Source of the DNA: Astrothelium macrocarpum
Taxonomy: Eukaryota > Ascomycota > Dothideomycetes > Trypetheliales > Trypetheliaceae
Assembly (NCBI GenBank): GCA_021030915.1
Contig: JAGEMR010000018.1
Span: 186,001-250,000, forward strand
Length of the DNA stretch: 64,000 nucleotides
Direction of reading: 5' to 3'
Shown: positions 23,240-33,418 of the stretch, piece by piece
Numbering within the stretch: the stretch's first letter is position 1
Layout: each line of letters starts with the position of its first letter
Notes under the pieces: generated by a model
Told to the model about the DNA's origin: nothing
The model's database searches: none
The model's input: only the letters and a program-made list of their open reading frames with translations
Position numbers and translations under genes: made by a program

Positions 23240-24428
23240 GGTGGCCTGAGTTGAAAGAAAGTGAGTGTTCAGGAAACGCGCCTATGGCGCTCCCCAATCC
23301 AATTGGGCTGATCCAGAGGGAGAGCAGCTGACGGTAGTCTTCTTGGTGGCGCGACTACCAGGACGCGCAATGAGTCAAAGGAGCGACGACAAGATGGGTT
23401 GCGATGATAAGCACAAAGCCGAACGTCGGCCAGTGGATGATGAAATGATGGATATGGTGTATAAGATGTTTGAAGGCAAAGTGGAGAAGGGCCTATGTTG
23501 GAAATGGCCGAATAGGGGGGTGCCCGGACAGGGTGACAGCCTGGACGAGGGAGAAGCACCGCAACAATCGAAACAGGCGCTAAGAACAGACCAACAACTG
23601 TTACGTCAGGCGCTGGCTGTTCTCTTAAAAGATCGGAAGCTCTTTCTCAGTGATCAAAGCCGCTTGGTCTGTCGCACAATGAGGCTATCCTATTCTACCA
23701 GAACTTGGATTCTTGTATGGCGTGTCACTTGGCGCTCTGCCTTCGCGCCACCCCAATCTCGCTTGACCTTTTCTAGATGCCCTGCCTTGTTCTAGCCGCC
23801 ACGCCTCATTAACCAACCGACATCCATCGAAATCATATTCGGTGCAAAAAGTTCGTGTTCGATTGCGATAGCTACCTTGTGTGCGGCTTCTCTGCTTCGC
23901 CTCAGTGACGGTGAACGTGATGCTCGGGTGCCTGTGGCGTGCTGCTGACTACGATCGATGCACGCTGTGCACCCATGTTACTGAAAAATGTGCAAGGTCA
24001 GCCCTGCGACCAAGTCCTCGAATTTTCCTTGCATTCTCGTTGTCAATTTCATTTTTTTGAACTTTCAATATTGAAATGGCAAACTGATGTCATCACTACG
24101 AGCTTGCTCTGCCATTCTGTCTGATGCTAGCAATTAACCTCTAGTTCAACTTGCTCCAAACTCTATCGAATCTATCACCGAATCGAGAGAAGACCAAGCC
24201 CTGATACTCGTAGGGTTTTGTATTCTGTAACCAAAACACATTTCTTCTTGCATCAGCACAGTATCTCAAGATTTCCAAATTTGCCAACAATCAATACCGT
24301 GCAAGGAGAACCACTTGAGATAGTGTGGTAATCACAATCCTTTCACCATTAAAACATTCCGCCGGGAAGGCTATTTCTCTAAGCATCTAACGGATCTCAT
24401 CAAGTCTAGAGTCTTATCTTTGGCCTCT
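23240..24428. other. intergenic, no gene supported
   Basis: A 176-codon plus-strand frame at 23265-23795 lies in the presumed promoter of the minus-strand membrane protein gene and resembles no family. If the membrane protein has an upstream signal-peptide exon, it would be here. I found no clear one. Confidence 0.4.
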
Positions 24429-24671
24429 CACTAGTGGTTGCAATAAGAAATGTCACCCGCGACCGCAAGAGATGAAATTCGCCGCTGGCCTCGTCGGGAG
24501 AACCTCATGTCATTTTAAGCGATTATAAATTACATAAAATTCACAAAGAATTCGTCAAAAAATATAACTCCGGATTTTTCTATTGCTATCGTTGAGGGCC
24601 TCCTTGCAAGATGTACGACGAATTATACATCTTGCCATTATGGGTGACATTTCTTATTGCGGCCCCTGGTG
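24429..24671. mobile_element. MITE family copy 4 (243 bp)
   Basis: The left end is CACTAGTGGTTGCAATAAG and the right end is the inverse of CACCAGGGGCCGCAATAAG. No 4-bp duplication survives: left flank CTCT, right flank GTTT. It is slightly longer than the other copies. Arms match the family for the outer 45-50 bases. Confidence 0.88.
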
Positions 24672-26160
24672 GTTTCATTTCCTTGCCAAGATACCGTACG
24701 AAAGGATACCGGACTATGCTGCATTGGAAGTTACTTCAGTCGAGTGATCATTGGGATCAGTCCTAATCCATCAACCACAACAATATCAAAAGCCTATACA
24801 AAGCGACCAGACCTGAGCCTAGCATTTTGGCACCCTTGGGAACCCGGTCCGTCGTTGCTGCACAGCTCCCTGTGACTTTGGACGCCTATGAAACCTGCAA
24901 CTAGATGAAGCAAAATCGGAATGTAAAGATCAACAATGCTTGACTTGATTGATCAGATCGTTTATGCAGAAAGACGAAACGACCCCCGATCCGACTATTA
25001 GCCACGACCTGGTAGCGCAATAAGTTGTTCAGTTCAGCAAACCTAATGGGCTTATGCAGTGCTACCACCTGCCTGGAGACACCCGTAAAAATACATTTTA
25101 GCTCTGCAACTATCTGCACAACGAGTTCGGAGGTTTTCGAAGCTCCCCGAGCCTCCATGATATGTAGTCTAATCAAGAAGCAAGTCATTAGATGTATTCA
25201 AACAACGTGTAAGACTATCAGACAGGACGGACAAGGCCAAAATCCCGGATAAGCGGGACCTCCAAAATTTCAGATTTTCCATTTTTCAGTCAGTGATTGA
25301 ACATCAACTTACCCGTTAAGGAAAGATTTTACGCCTTTCAAATCCAGGAGGTGGTTCTGTTCAGCGGAACGGCATTTCGAAGCCCACAATCTATGGATGC
25401 AGCTAGAACTAGGCCTTGCGCAGTCAGTTTTGCGCCTCCTTGTTGGCACGTAGTTTCTCCACACGACGCGTAAGAGGATTAAAATATCTAAACACGCAGC
25501 GACCCGGCTCAGCATAGTAGGAATCACTAGCAAAGTCTAATTACTCCATGCCGACTTAAATCGGATGAGCGGCATAGGCTGAGGGCATGCTATTGGTTAT
25601 GACGATGACCAAATGGTCCGGTACAACAAAGCACTACAGACTCTACGCCTACTGTGGCTACATGTTCAAAAAATAGTGGAATGGGACAACATGCGTTTTT
25701 GGGGGAAACAAGGTTATCTTAGTAGAATCAATTTCAACGCGTTTTCGTTGAGCTATCTGCTCTGCGAGAATCGCTTCGAATCACCTCCACAACACTTTAT
25801 GTTTTTGTCTGAGCTATCTGCCAGAAGCCGCGCAAAAAATTTTGCTGGCAATACTGAAGTTCGCAGTCTATGATTTTCACATAAGCACCATGGGTGCGGG
25901 GACAACACGACCGTTGTTGGCTCGACCTTCGGGTCCGCCGGTGATGTTGATTAAGTCTATACCAAAAGTTCAGCTGGCACCTATGGAGTATAAATGATTG
26001 TCAGTATCTATGGAATATTCTTTCCAACCCAGTATCGCTTCGTTGCAAAGAGATTTAATGATGGTGCAATCTGTACGCCAGTAAATGTCGCAAATTGCTC
26101 AGCAAGCGAAAATTTACACAATATTCAAAATCTGCTACTCTCAAAGTTACTGCGGCGCGG
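24672..26160. other. intergenic, possible gene relicts
   Basis: No intact gene is seen. On the minus strand near 25380-25450, a stretch reading RRRKTDCARPSSSC is faintly like a Zn(II)2Cys6 DNA-binding motif but lacks the first cysteine pair. I cannot support even a pseudogene call. Confidence 0.4.
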
Positions 26161-26390
26161 CACCAGTGTTTGTAATAAATATCACCCGCGACTGCAGTAC
26201 ATATCACCACCATAGGCTTCACAGGGAGGACTCCATACCATTCTAAGCCAATAGAGCCTGTCAACAATTCAATAACAAATATCTCTCAATGCTTTTTAAG
26301 GATCATCATCGCTGAGGGCCTCTCTATGAGGTATATGGCGAATATATCTATCGTGGCCACGGGTGACGTTTCTTATTGCAACTACTGATG
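26161..26390. mobile_element. MITE family copy 5 (230 bp)
   Basis: The left end is CACCAGTGTTTGTAATAAAT, with a few bases deleted in the AGAAATGTC core. The right end is GCAACTACTGATG. Flanks are GCGG (26157-26160) and GCGT (26391-26394), a 3-of-4 match consistent with a decayed duplication. It sits about 240 bp upstream of the dehydrogenase start codon. Confidence 0.85.
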
Positions 26391-26570
26391 GCGTTTAACT
26401 GTTCTTTTTTTTGTATTATCAAAATACATTCAATGAAAAATCCACACCTTGATTTTTGTAAAGCTCCCACAGTTGCCCCTCATTTCCAGACTCAATACGT
26501 CATGGTCGTCATAAATTTAAAACGGTCGTCACGGTCATCATCGCCTTTATCTGCGAGCCGGACGTCAAGA

Positions 26571-26576
26571 TATAAA
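26571..26576 (+). promoter_or_regulatory. possible TATA box of the dehydrogenase gene
   Basis: TATAAA lies 61 bp before the ATG at 26632, a plausible distance for a fungal core promoter with a short leader. Single motif, not otherwise supported. Confidence 0.35.
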
Positions 26577-26631
26577 CCCTCGCTCACCAGGAAAATGTGA
26601 TTTCTTTTTGTCAAGTACAATTCATCTCAAC

Positions 26632-27690
26632 ATGGCGTTTCTTGAACTACAAGGTTATCACGCTTTTGTCACTGGCGCAGCAGGAGGGATTGGCCAAGCC
26701 ATCGTCGCCGAGCTTCTAGGTAGTACCTTAAAAGTCTCAGCAAGAGTGATTTGGTAACTAATCACCTTCCACCTTCCCCAGCCCAAGGTTGCAAAGTCAC
26801 CGCCCATGACCTCCGGCCCCTCCCACAACCCGCATCTCCAACGCTCCTCCCTCTCCGCGGCGACATCACCGACGAGCCGTCCCTTGAATCCAGCTTCGCC
26901 CAAGCCCTCGCGCACTTCGGCCCCATCAACATTCTCGCCGCCAACGCCGGCATCACCGACGAAGGCGCCTCGTACCCGATCTGGACGCTGCCGGCCTCGC
27001 TCTGGGAGCGCGTGAACGCGGTCAATGTGCGCGGCACGTTCCTCACCATCAAGCACTTCCTGCGGTACGCGGAGCGCGCGCAGCAGACGGACGATGGCGG
27101 CCGCGTCGAGGAACTTCCGAATCTGGCGATTGTGGTGACGGGCAGCGAGTGTGGCAAGTTTGGGCAGGCTGGACACGCAGAATACGCTTCAGGAAAAGCT
27201 GGGCTGCAATATGGGTTGGTGAGGGGCGTGAAGAATGAGATTGTGAGGTTGAATAGGAAGGCGAGGATTAATGCTGTCGCCCCAGGATGGGTGGATACGG
27301 AGCTGATTGCCGGGAGGTTGGATGATGAGGGGGAAATGTGGAAGGAGGCGCAGGCAACGTGCGTAATAATTATTTCTAAAATTGGATGAAATCTGGTTCG
27401 AAATGAGTAGGGGAAAAGAGAAATGCTGACCTAGTCTCCAGAGTGCCCTTGAGGAAGATCGCAAAGCCAGAAGATGTTGCGCGGACGGTAGCCTTTTTGG
27501 CCTCGCACCGTGCAGCTGGGCATATATCTGGGGAGTGCCTGAGCGTAGATGGCGGCATGGAGGGGAGAGTCGTTTGGACACAAGAAGAAATCTTGGGTAA
27601 ACGTACCGAGCTGGGCAAATCATTAAAAACAGCGTCTATCGCAAGGACGCCAATCTCGCAGCAGATGTCTACGAAACCATCTGCGATTAA
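26632..27690 (+). CDS. short-chain dehydrogenase/reductase (SDR)
   Basis: Exons are inferred at 26632-26719, 26782-27358 and from 27442. The N-terminal cofactor loop TGAAGGIGQAI (TGxxxGIG) marks a classical Rossmann SDR. NAGIT follows, then the catalytic set: Ser in VVTGSECG and YASGK (Tyr-x-x-x-Lys). The C-terminal HISGECLSVDGGM is a usual SDR ending. How it ends is ambiguous. If a GTAAAC...CGCAG intron (27597-27661) is removed, the frame shifts and stops at TAA 27688-27690, giving 282 aa. If it is retained, the frame continues without a stop into the deacetylase, giving a 610-aa fusion. The substrate is unknown. Confidence 0.88.
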
Positions 27691-28938
27691 GATTGCTCTT
27701 TCAATAGACTTCGATGCTGTTTCCGGTTGGCTTGGAACTGGTAAATCTCCAGACAACAATCTCGCAGATTACAGTGCTGGATTCTTTTCCGCGAGAGTTG
27801 GCGTTCCAAGGTTGCTCAAGCTGTTCAAGAAATTAAAGATAGAAGACAAGGTTACTTGGGCTATCCCAGGTCATTCAATGGAAAGCTTTCCAAAACAGAC
27901 AAAAGACATCGTTGATTCAGGATGTGAAATAGCATTGCACGGATATTCGCATGAGGTAAGAACGCATATACAAAACAAGATAGCTTGGACATTTGGGGCT
28001 CAAAGGACTTGAAAAGCAATATTAACGAGAGCTTTGTGTGTAGGGCGCGTATCAAATGACCGAGGAGCAAGAAAGCGACGTTCTTGAGAAATGCATTGAG
28101 CTTGCAACATCTCTCACAGGCAAGAAGCCTCGAGGATACCGAGCACCTTTGTATCAGTTACGGGAAAGCACCATTAATCTCTTGCAAAAGCATGATTTCC
28201 TCTATGGTAAGAAATCACCCACCAAACATCCACCAGTGGACGAAATTAGAAATGTCACTCCTGGAGTCCCCCAGTCCGGTCACCAAACTTCGACAGAATA
28301 GTGGAAGTCGTTTCTCGATAATATTTACACGACATTTGAGCCATTTTTAATCGAGTCTGGCGAATGGGTTGAGGGTGCCCTGGGAATGACATTTCTAATT
28401 TCACCCAATGGTGCATCTTGCACTTACCTTGAGCTGAGAGACAACAGATTCCTCGCTAGCCCATAATGACAGTTCTCCATATTACCTTCCTCAAAATCCC
28501 CTACCAATCCAGCCAATCAACTTTTCGTCGAAGGCCAAAGCAGCAGACTGGATGCATCCCTTGCCGAAAGAGACAGAGGAACCCATTTCGACTTTGGTCG
28601 AAATACCAGCAAATTGGTATACAGAGGACATGACGCCATTACAATTCTATCCGCATACGCCCAACTCGCATGGATACGTAGACGTCAGAGTGATTGAGCG
28701 AATGTGGATGGATCGCTTCTTGTTCCTCCGATCTGAGATGGAAGATCGAAAGGGCGAGTTGATCACTTTCCCACTAGTATTGCATCCTGACACCAGTGGT
28801 ATGGCGCACGTCATTGGGATGATTGAGAGATTTTTGCGGTGGCTTATGGACTTTGGAACCGAAGTAGAATTCTGCACTTTTGCTGAGATTGCGGAGCAGT
28901 GGATCGCAGTCGACGGCAGTTCGCGAAGGAAAGCATAA
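27665..28938 (+). CDS. polysaccharide deacetylase family protein (NodB-like hydrolase)
   Basis: Exons are inferred at 27665-27955, 28044-28206 and 28448-28938; the stand-alone protein from ATG 27665 is 314 aa. Landmarks are ALSIDFDAVSGWLG near the start (metal-binding Asp region), VTWAIPGHSMESFP, and EIALHGYSHE with the His-x-x-x-His type site, then GYRAPLYQL. This resembles the intracellular PgdA-like/allantoinase-like branch more than secreted chitin deacetylases; there is no signal peptide. The start overlaps the last 26 bp of the spliced SDR reading frame. Alternatively this is the second half of an SDR-deacetylase fusion. The second intron (28207-28447) carries an inserted MITE. Confidence 0.88.
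28231..28413. mobile_element. MITE, related subfamily, inside an intron (183 bp)
   Basis: The left end CACCAGTGGACGAAATTAG matches the inverse of the right end, CACCATTGGGTGAAATTAG, and both continue into AAATGTCAYTCC. The outer nine bases and the AGAAATGTCA core are shared with the main family, but the interior differs. A perfect 4-bp duplication CATC lies at 28227-28230 and 28414-28417. It occupies most of the 241-bp second intron of the deacetylase gene; without it and one duplication the intron would be 54 bp, normal for this genome. Confidence 0.9.
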
Positions 28939-31174
28939 GGCCCTGGACATTTAGAAGTCAGGATCGTTGACAGTCCTGTAGCCAGGCACTGCAGTAGCTC
29001 AAAGAGTGGTAGAAACGGCGAGTTTAGTTGATCAGCAGTGCATTTCACTGAACCGTGCTTTGGAGAAAAACTAGTAGTCCAAATCAGCAAAAGAAAGTGG
29101 GCCAAATATACATTCTTTAGTTCACTGACAGACAAGACTCTTGCTTGCATCTAGCCAATCGTGCTCGTCGATGCAAAGAGACGCACTTTCTCGAACTGTA
29201 GGTCAAATGTGCTGGGATCCAGATTGGCTGAAAGCTTGCCAAATACGTAAACAGATAATTCAGTTCTCCACATGTAAGCGGGTGGGGGCACTCGAGAAGA
29301 CCCTATCCGAGCAGAAGGTGGAGACTCATTGCCTTTTTCTTGTCTAGAACCGCGACTTGGGAAGTTCTGGCCAGGATTACTGTATGTTGGGGGAGCATTT
29401 CATCATTGGTGCGATTTTGGTCCGATTCACACATTGACGCTGTAGGTAGTACACCGCTTGTTGAGCGCATGTATGACTACTCGACTCAGGCTTTGCATTC
29501 CAGAGGTGATGGATCAGATAAGCAGAATGTCGCTGAGAGAGCAAGCTACCCGTAACCTCCGAAGCGCTTGGTTGTGGTAAGCCCTTACTACATTTCCTAG
29601 ACCGACTTATGTCAAAATAGATCCTTCTAGCTAAAATAAAGATCCATGATCACACCCAACAAAATTCTCATCAGAAAACGAGATAAGTCAAGAACATGTC
29701 CCAAAAAAAAAAAACGCACTTCATATCACCGTGCGGTTCCGTTGATGTGTCGATATCGATAAGCTGGTGTCTGCCTATCAGCAGCGATGCCGTGCCGCCA
29801 AAGGGCAGCGGCTGCTACCGGTAGATCTCAACTACCAATACAGAATTGAAGACGCAAGAAAAGGCGGTCATGGATAACGTAAAATTTATTCACACGTGCA
29901 AGAAAGTTGCACATAACAAGACACCGGAAATGTGGGAGAGGGAAACGGCGTATAGGGCCTACCAAAGAGTAAAGTTAGGTCAGGGGAAGCATGAATCGCC
30001 GGAAAATAGAAATTCACGCACCGTCAAAACCAACAGCGATGAAATAGATGGTCGCCTAAAAGAAACTTCATGTTCGTTTACCAGAGTGAGCAACGTAAAC
30101 GAAATGTTTCGCGCCATGGAGTTGCTCTAGATTCATTTTCTTACCACTTACCCCTTGATGGAGCTTGTGGTGAAGCCAGCGGCTGAGGCGTGCGAATGAA
30201 AATGGTCAAAAGGAGCGATGGTGACATTCCAGCTCGCTTTTCTCGCGCAATGCCAGGAGCAGAGCGAGCAAGCTTCAGCCAACCAACAGGCACACGCGTT
30301 CCCCGGAAAGTGTTTTTGTTAGCAAGCCACTCGCAATGCCGCCCTCCATCACGATCGGTCACGGAGTAAAGTGGTGAGCCGCTGGGGAACCCCTGAGGGT
30401 ACGGCTGGGAATACGACGGCTGTACCTGAGCATCACTGCCAATCGGTATCGCCTTGGGGTAGCCGGCAAGCAGGGCAGCTATCTACGTCAGGCAAAGCCC
30501 GGGCGATATATCGTTCACGATGAAACACGGCACTGGCTCAAATTGGTCAAGCCTAGCGGAAATTCGTAAAAGGGCCATGCTACAAAGCCTTGACGAGCCA
30601 ATTTCTCCGAAATAGGGTTTTAATTTGTAGAATCAAAGAGCTCAAGGCGAAGTCGAACAAGCAGAATGGTCTCTTTGCTGCCAACAAAGCGAGTGACGGT
30701 GCCTGACAAGCGATTTGCGTCAGCCACACTGAGTGGTGAGCAGCTGGCCGGATTGGACCCACAAAGACGCCGAGGCCAGGGGTGTGGAGGCGGTCTTCTA
30801 CGCTAGTCTCTTATAAGTGTTTTCTAGACATGGATGTACCCTGTTAGTCGTTTGCTTAGCTTTTTCGTGTAGCACATTCTTCATCCCCTTATAATCGCCA
30901 ACCTCTCCCATACATTCTTTTACTACTTGTCCTTCCTTACGGCTCGTCTCAAAGCAGTCTCACTACATTCTTTTTTCTAACATATCACACTCTTTTTAAG
31001 AGATCTAGTATCTCGTGCCCTTCATTCACACAATTGACAAACGCTGTCATTACTGTCACATTTTTGCTCAGAATTGCCAGTCAATTCAAATCCGTTGAAT
31101 AGCAGTCAAGCTTCATCAGAATCTACTTCGCCAAACACTTCTTCCACGATTCTTCAAAAATTCAAAAAGCCAAA
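28939..31174. other. intergenic, no gene supported
   Basis: More than 2 kb without a recognisable gene. A 94-codon plus-strand frame at 29846-30130 is charged but matches nothing I know. A poly-A run is at about 29702-29713. The last 350 bp before 31175 are rich in pyrimidines (TTTTTTCT tracts, CTTC repeats), consistent with a strong fungal promoter and long leader for the secreted protein gene. Confidence 0.45.
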
Positions 31175-32032
31175 ATGAAGTCCGCATTCATCGCTATTCC
31201 CGCCATTCTGGCAAATTTGGCCCTGGCTGCTCCCGTCGAGAAGCGCGCTGTAGTGTACACCGCTGTCACTGTAGAAGACTACACCACTGTCCCCGTTACT
31301 ACCACAGTCTGGGTAGACGCTACTCCCACGGACAAGCCAGCCATCCCCTCCGTCGAGCACCCAGCTCCAGTTCCTCAATCTCCAACGGAGTCCCCGAGCA
31401 CTACGGCTGCTGCTACCAGCGCCCCTGCTCCCCCTCCAGCACCCACCACACCGAGCACGACTTCTTCGGTATACGTTCCTCCACCATCTCCAGTTGCACC
31501 CGCCCCATCTAGCTCTTCTGTCGTTGTCGCCTCAGTCCCCGTCTCTAGCGCTGCTCCAGTCTCCAGCGCGGCCCCTGCTTCAAGCGCCGCACCAGTCGAT
31601 TCTGGTTCAGTAGGTAGCTTCGCAGCTTCTGCCGGTATCACCGTCTGGTCTCCACCCAATACCTTCCCGGCCATCACTAGCGGTATTGCTACACCCGGCA
31701 GCACCTACAACGGAAAGGCGACCTACTACGCCGTTGGTCTCGGTGCCTGCGGTTGGACCAACTTACCGTCCGACAACATTGTTGCATTGCAAGAGGATTT
31801 GTTTGACCAGTACAACCCTACCACCGGCATTCACGCTGGCAACACTAATGATAACACTGTGTGCGGAAAGCCCATCTCCATCTCTTCCGGCGGCAAGTCT
31901 TACCCTGCCGTCATTGCTGACCGTTGCCCTGGCTGCAGCACCAATGGTCTTGATTTCTCCGAGGGCCTCTTTAAGGCTATCATTGGCCCTACTAGCATCG
32001 GTACCCAAGAGATCACCTGGTCCTTCATCTAA
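31175..32032 (+). CDS. secreted RlpA/expansin-like double-psi beta-barrel protein
   Basis: A single exon of 285 aa. It begins with a signal peptide (MKSAFIAIPAILANLALAAP) followed by the dibasic pro-site VEKR, typical of Kex2 cleavage. A long Pro/Ser/Thr/Ala linker spans about residues 45-150. The C-terminal third is a DPBB domain: NGKATYYAVGLGACGW, VCGKPISISSGGKSYPAVIADRCPGC, and LDFSEGLFKAIIG. Such proteins resemble the first domain of expansins and barwin-like fungal proteins; they usually bind or loosen wall polysaccharides and often lack known hydrolytic activity. Four Cys in the barrel are placed for disulphides. Extracellular or wall location is inferred from the signal peptide and linker. 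Confidence 0.92.
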   Translation: MKSAFIAIPAILANLALAAPVEKRAVVYTAVTVEDYTTVPVTTTVWVDATPTDKPAIPSVEHPAPVPQSPTESPSTTAAATSAPAPPPAPTTPSTTSSVYVPPPSPVAPAPSSSSVVVASVPVSSAAPVSSAAPASSAAPVDSGSVGSFAASAGITVWSPPNTFPAITSGIATPGSTYNGKATYYAVGLGACGWTNLPSDNIVALQEDLFDQYNPTTGIHAGNTNDNTVCGKPISISSGGKSYPAVIADRCPGCSTNGLDFSEGLFKAIIGPTSIGTQEITWSFI

Positions 32033-32912
32033 ATGCCGTAACGTTGCATTTCGTCATTGCCAAGTTTTCCGAGGGCCTTGTTTTCGCTATGCGATGCTTC
32101 TTGCCTCAAAGCCGTATGCTGGTGCATGGGCGTTCTTGACGGATGGTCCGACCTGGGGTTGACTATTCTTGCTTTTGCAAAAGTCTTGCTCATTCTGCGA
32201 TCTAGATGTCGGTGGTGGACCCGACTGCATGAAATTTCTATTCCGATGTATATACCTAGTGTCTTTCAATTCACTGCCGATATCATATGAAATGATGATC
32301 TACGTGTATCGAGAACCATCTCGCTTGTTGCGTATTGTGTGCCTGTTGCCTACCTTTTTCTTGCTGCGAAGCCTGTGATTTACAATTTTAGATCGTGCAG
32401 TCTAAAATGTAAGGCTAACAGTTCGCTGCGTTAATTTAAAATGATAGTTCATTCGCAATGTTGAAGATTATCTACAAATCGCTCAAAGCTATCCTCGAAT
32501 TTCTTTGAGTTAGAACTTCAAGCATGAGATCTGCGACCTCAATCATTTTGATCCACTCCCTACCTCTAGGAACACCTACGCTTGCTTTCTTCCGATCCAA
32601 TCCTAATCTCATCATCAAATCGCACTTCCTATTGATCACTAATTGTAGTCTTCCATCACCTTTGCCACCAGTTTCAACGGGTTGCCTTCGCACAGATCAT
32701 GCAACAAATGTTATAATCACTCAAGCACAAATGTTGCTTATTTCAGCTGACAGTCAGACGATAAATGCACTACTACTAAAACATGTCTAAACCTTCAAAT
32801 ATATCCCAAGCCAACAAGTGGAGGGAAGGGCTGTAACATAAGTGCGAAATAGGAGAGGCGCTGTAGTAGCGAGCCAACAATTTTAGTCTCTGAGTGCCAA
32901 GGCGTTTGCCAT
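32033..32912. other. intergenic, no gene seen
   Basis: Contains the 3'-UTR of the DPBB gene and ordinary non-coding sequence up to a MITE. Small frames lack protein character. Confidence 0.45.
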
Positions 32913-33124
32913 CACCAGTGGTTGCAACAAGAAATGTCCGTAGGCTTGATAGGGAGGCCCCTATACCACTCCAAGACATTAGAGCCTGTCAATAGTTTAT
33001 CACGAAATATTTCGTCCAATTTTCGTGATTTTTATTGCTGAGGATCTCCCCATGAGGTATGTGGTGATTAGGTAGGTATATCTTTCGCGGTCGCAGGTGA
33101 CATTTCTTTTTGCAACCCCTGGTG
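32913..33124. mobile_element. MITE family copy 6, internally deleted (212 bp)
   Basis: The left end CACCAGTGGTTGCAACAAG and the right end TTGCAACCCCTGGTG are family-typical. After GAAATGTC the left arm lacks the next roughly 20-25 bases (the CACCCGCGACCGC stretch) and resumes at GTAGGCTTGATAGGGAGG. Flanks (CCAT and TTAT) do not match, so the duplication is lost. It lies about 295 bp upstream of the PNKP-like gene. Confidence 0.85.
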
Positions 33125-33418
33125 TTATAATGCGCCCAGAAATTTCAAATCAAAGACAGAATCAAAACTGTCTGATCGTCTCGAACTTCTCCGTAGCTTC
33201 AACGCGTGCTAGTAGCAGGAAGTTCGAAATCTTCAATCAGATGAATTGCTTGACATGTGACTCCGCGTCTTCTTCGCTCCGCGGAACGTGTTGCGCGACT
33301 TCTCCTGTCGTTCATTTCTCCATCAATTGATCTAACCCTGGCACTCAATCACGTCTCCGCGCGCTTCAGAAATCAGTTGAATTACACCATTGCATATCAT
33401 GATATTTGAAATGTAAGA

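Noticed and set aside
23265..23795. 176-codon plus-strand open frame
   Set aside because: It lies head-to-head with the membrane protein start, shows no domain or coding-like composition, and fits promoter sequence.
25309..25533. Minus-strand stretch resembling a Zn(II)2Cys6 motif (RRRKTDCARPSSSC)
   Set aside because: The first Cys-x-x-Cys pair is absent and neighbouring frames hold several stops. Chance resemblance or an old relict cannot be separated by eye.
29846..30130. 94-codon charged plus-strand frame
   Set aside because: No homology recognised, no plausible splice partners, and unremarkable context.
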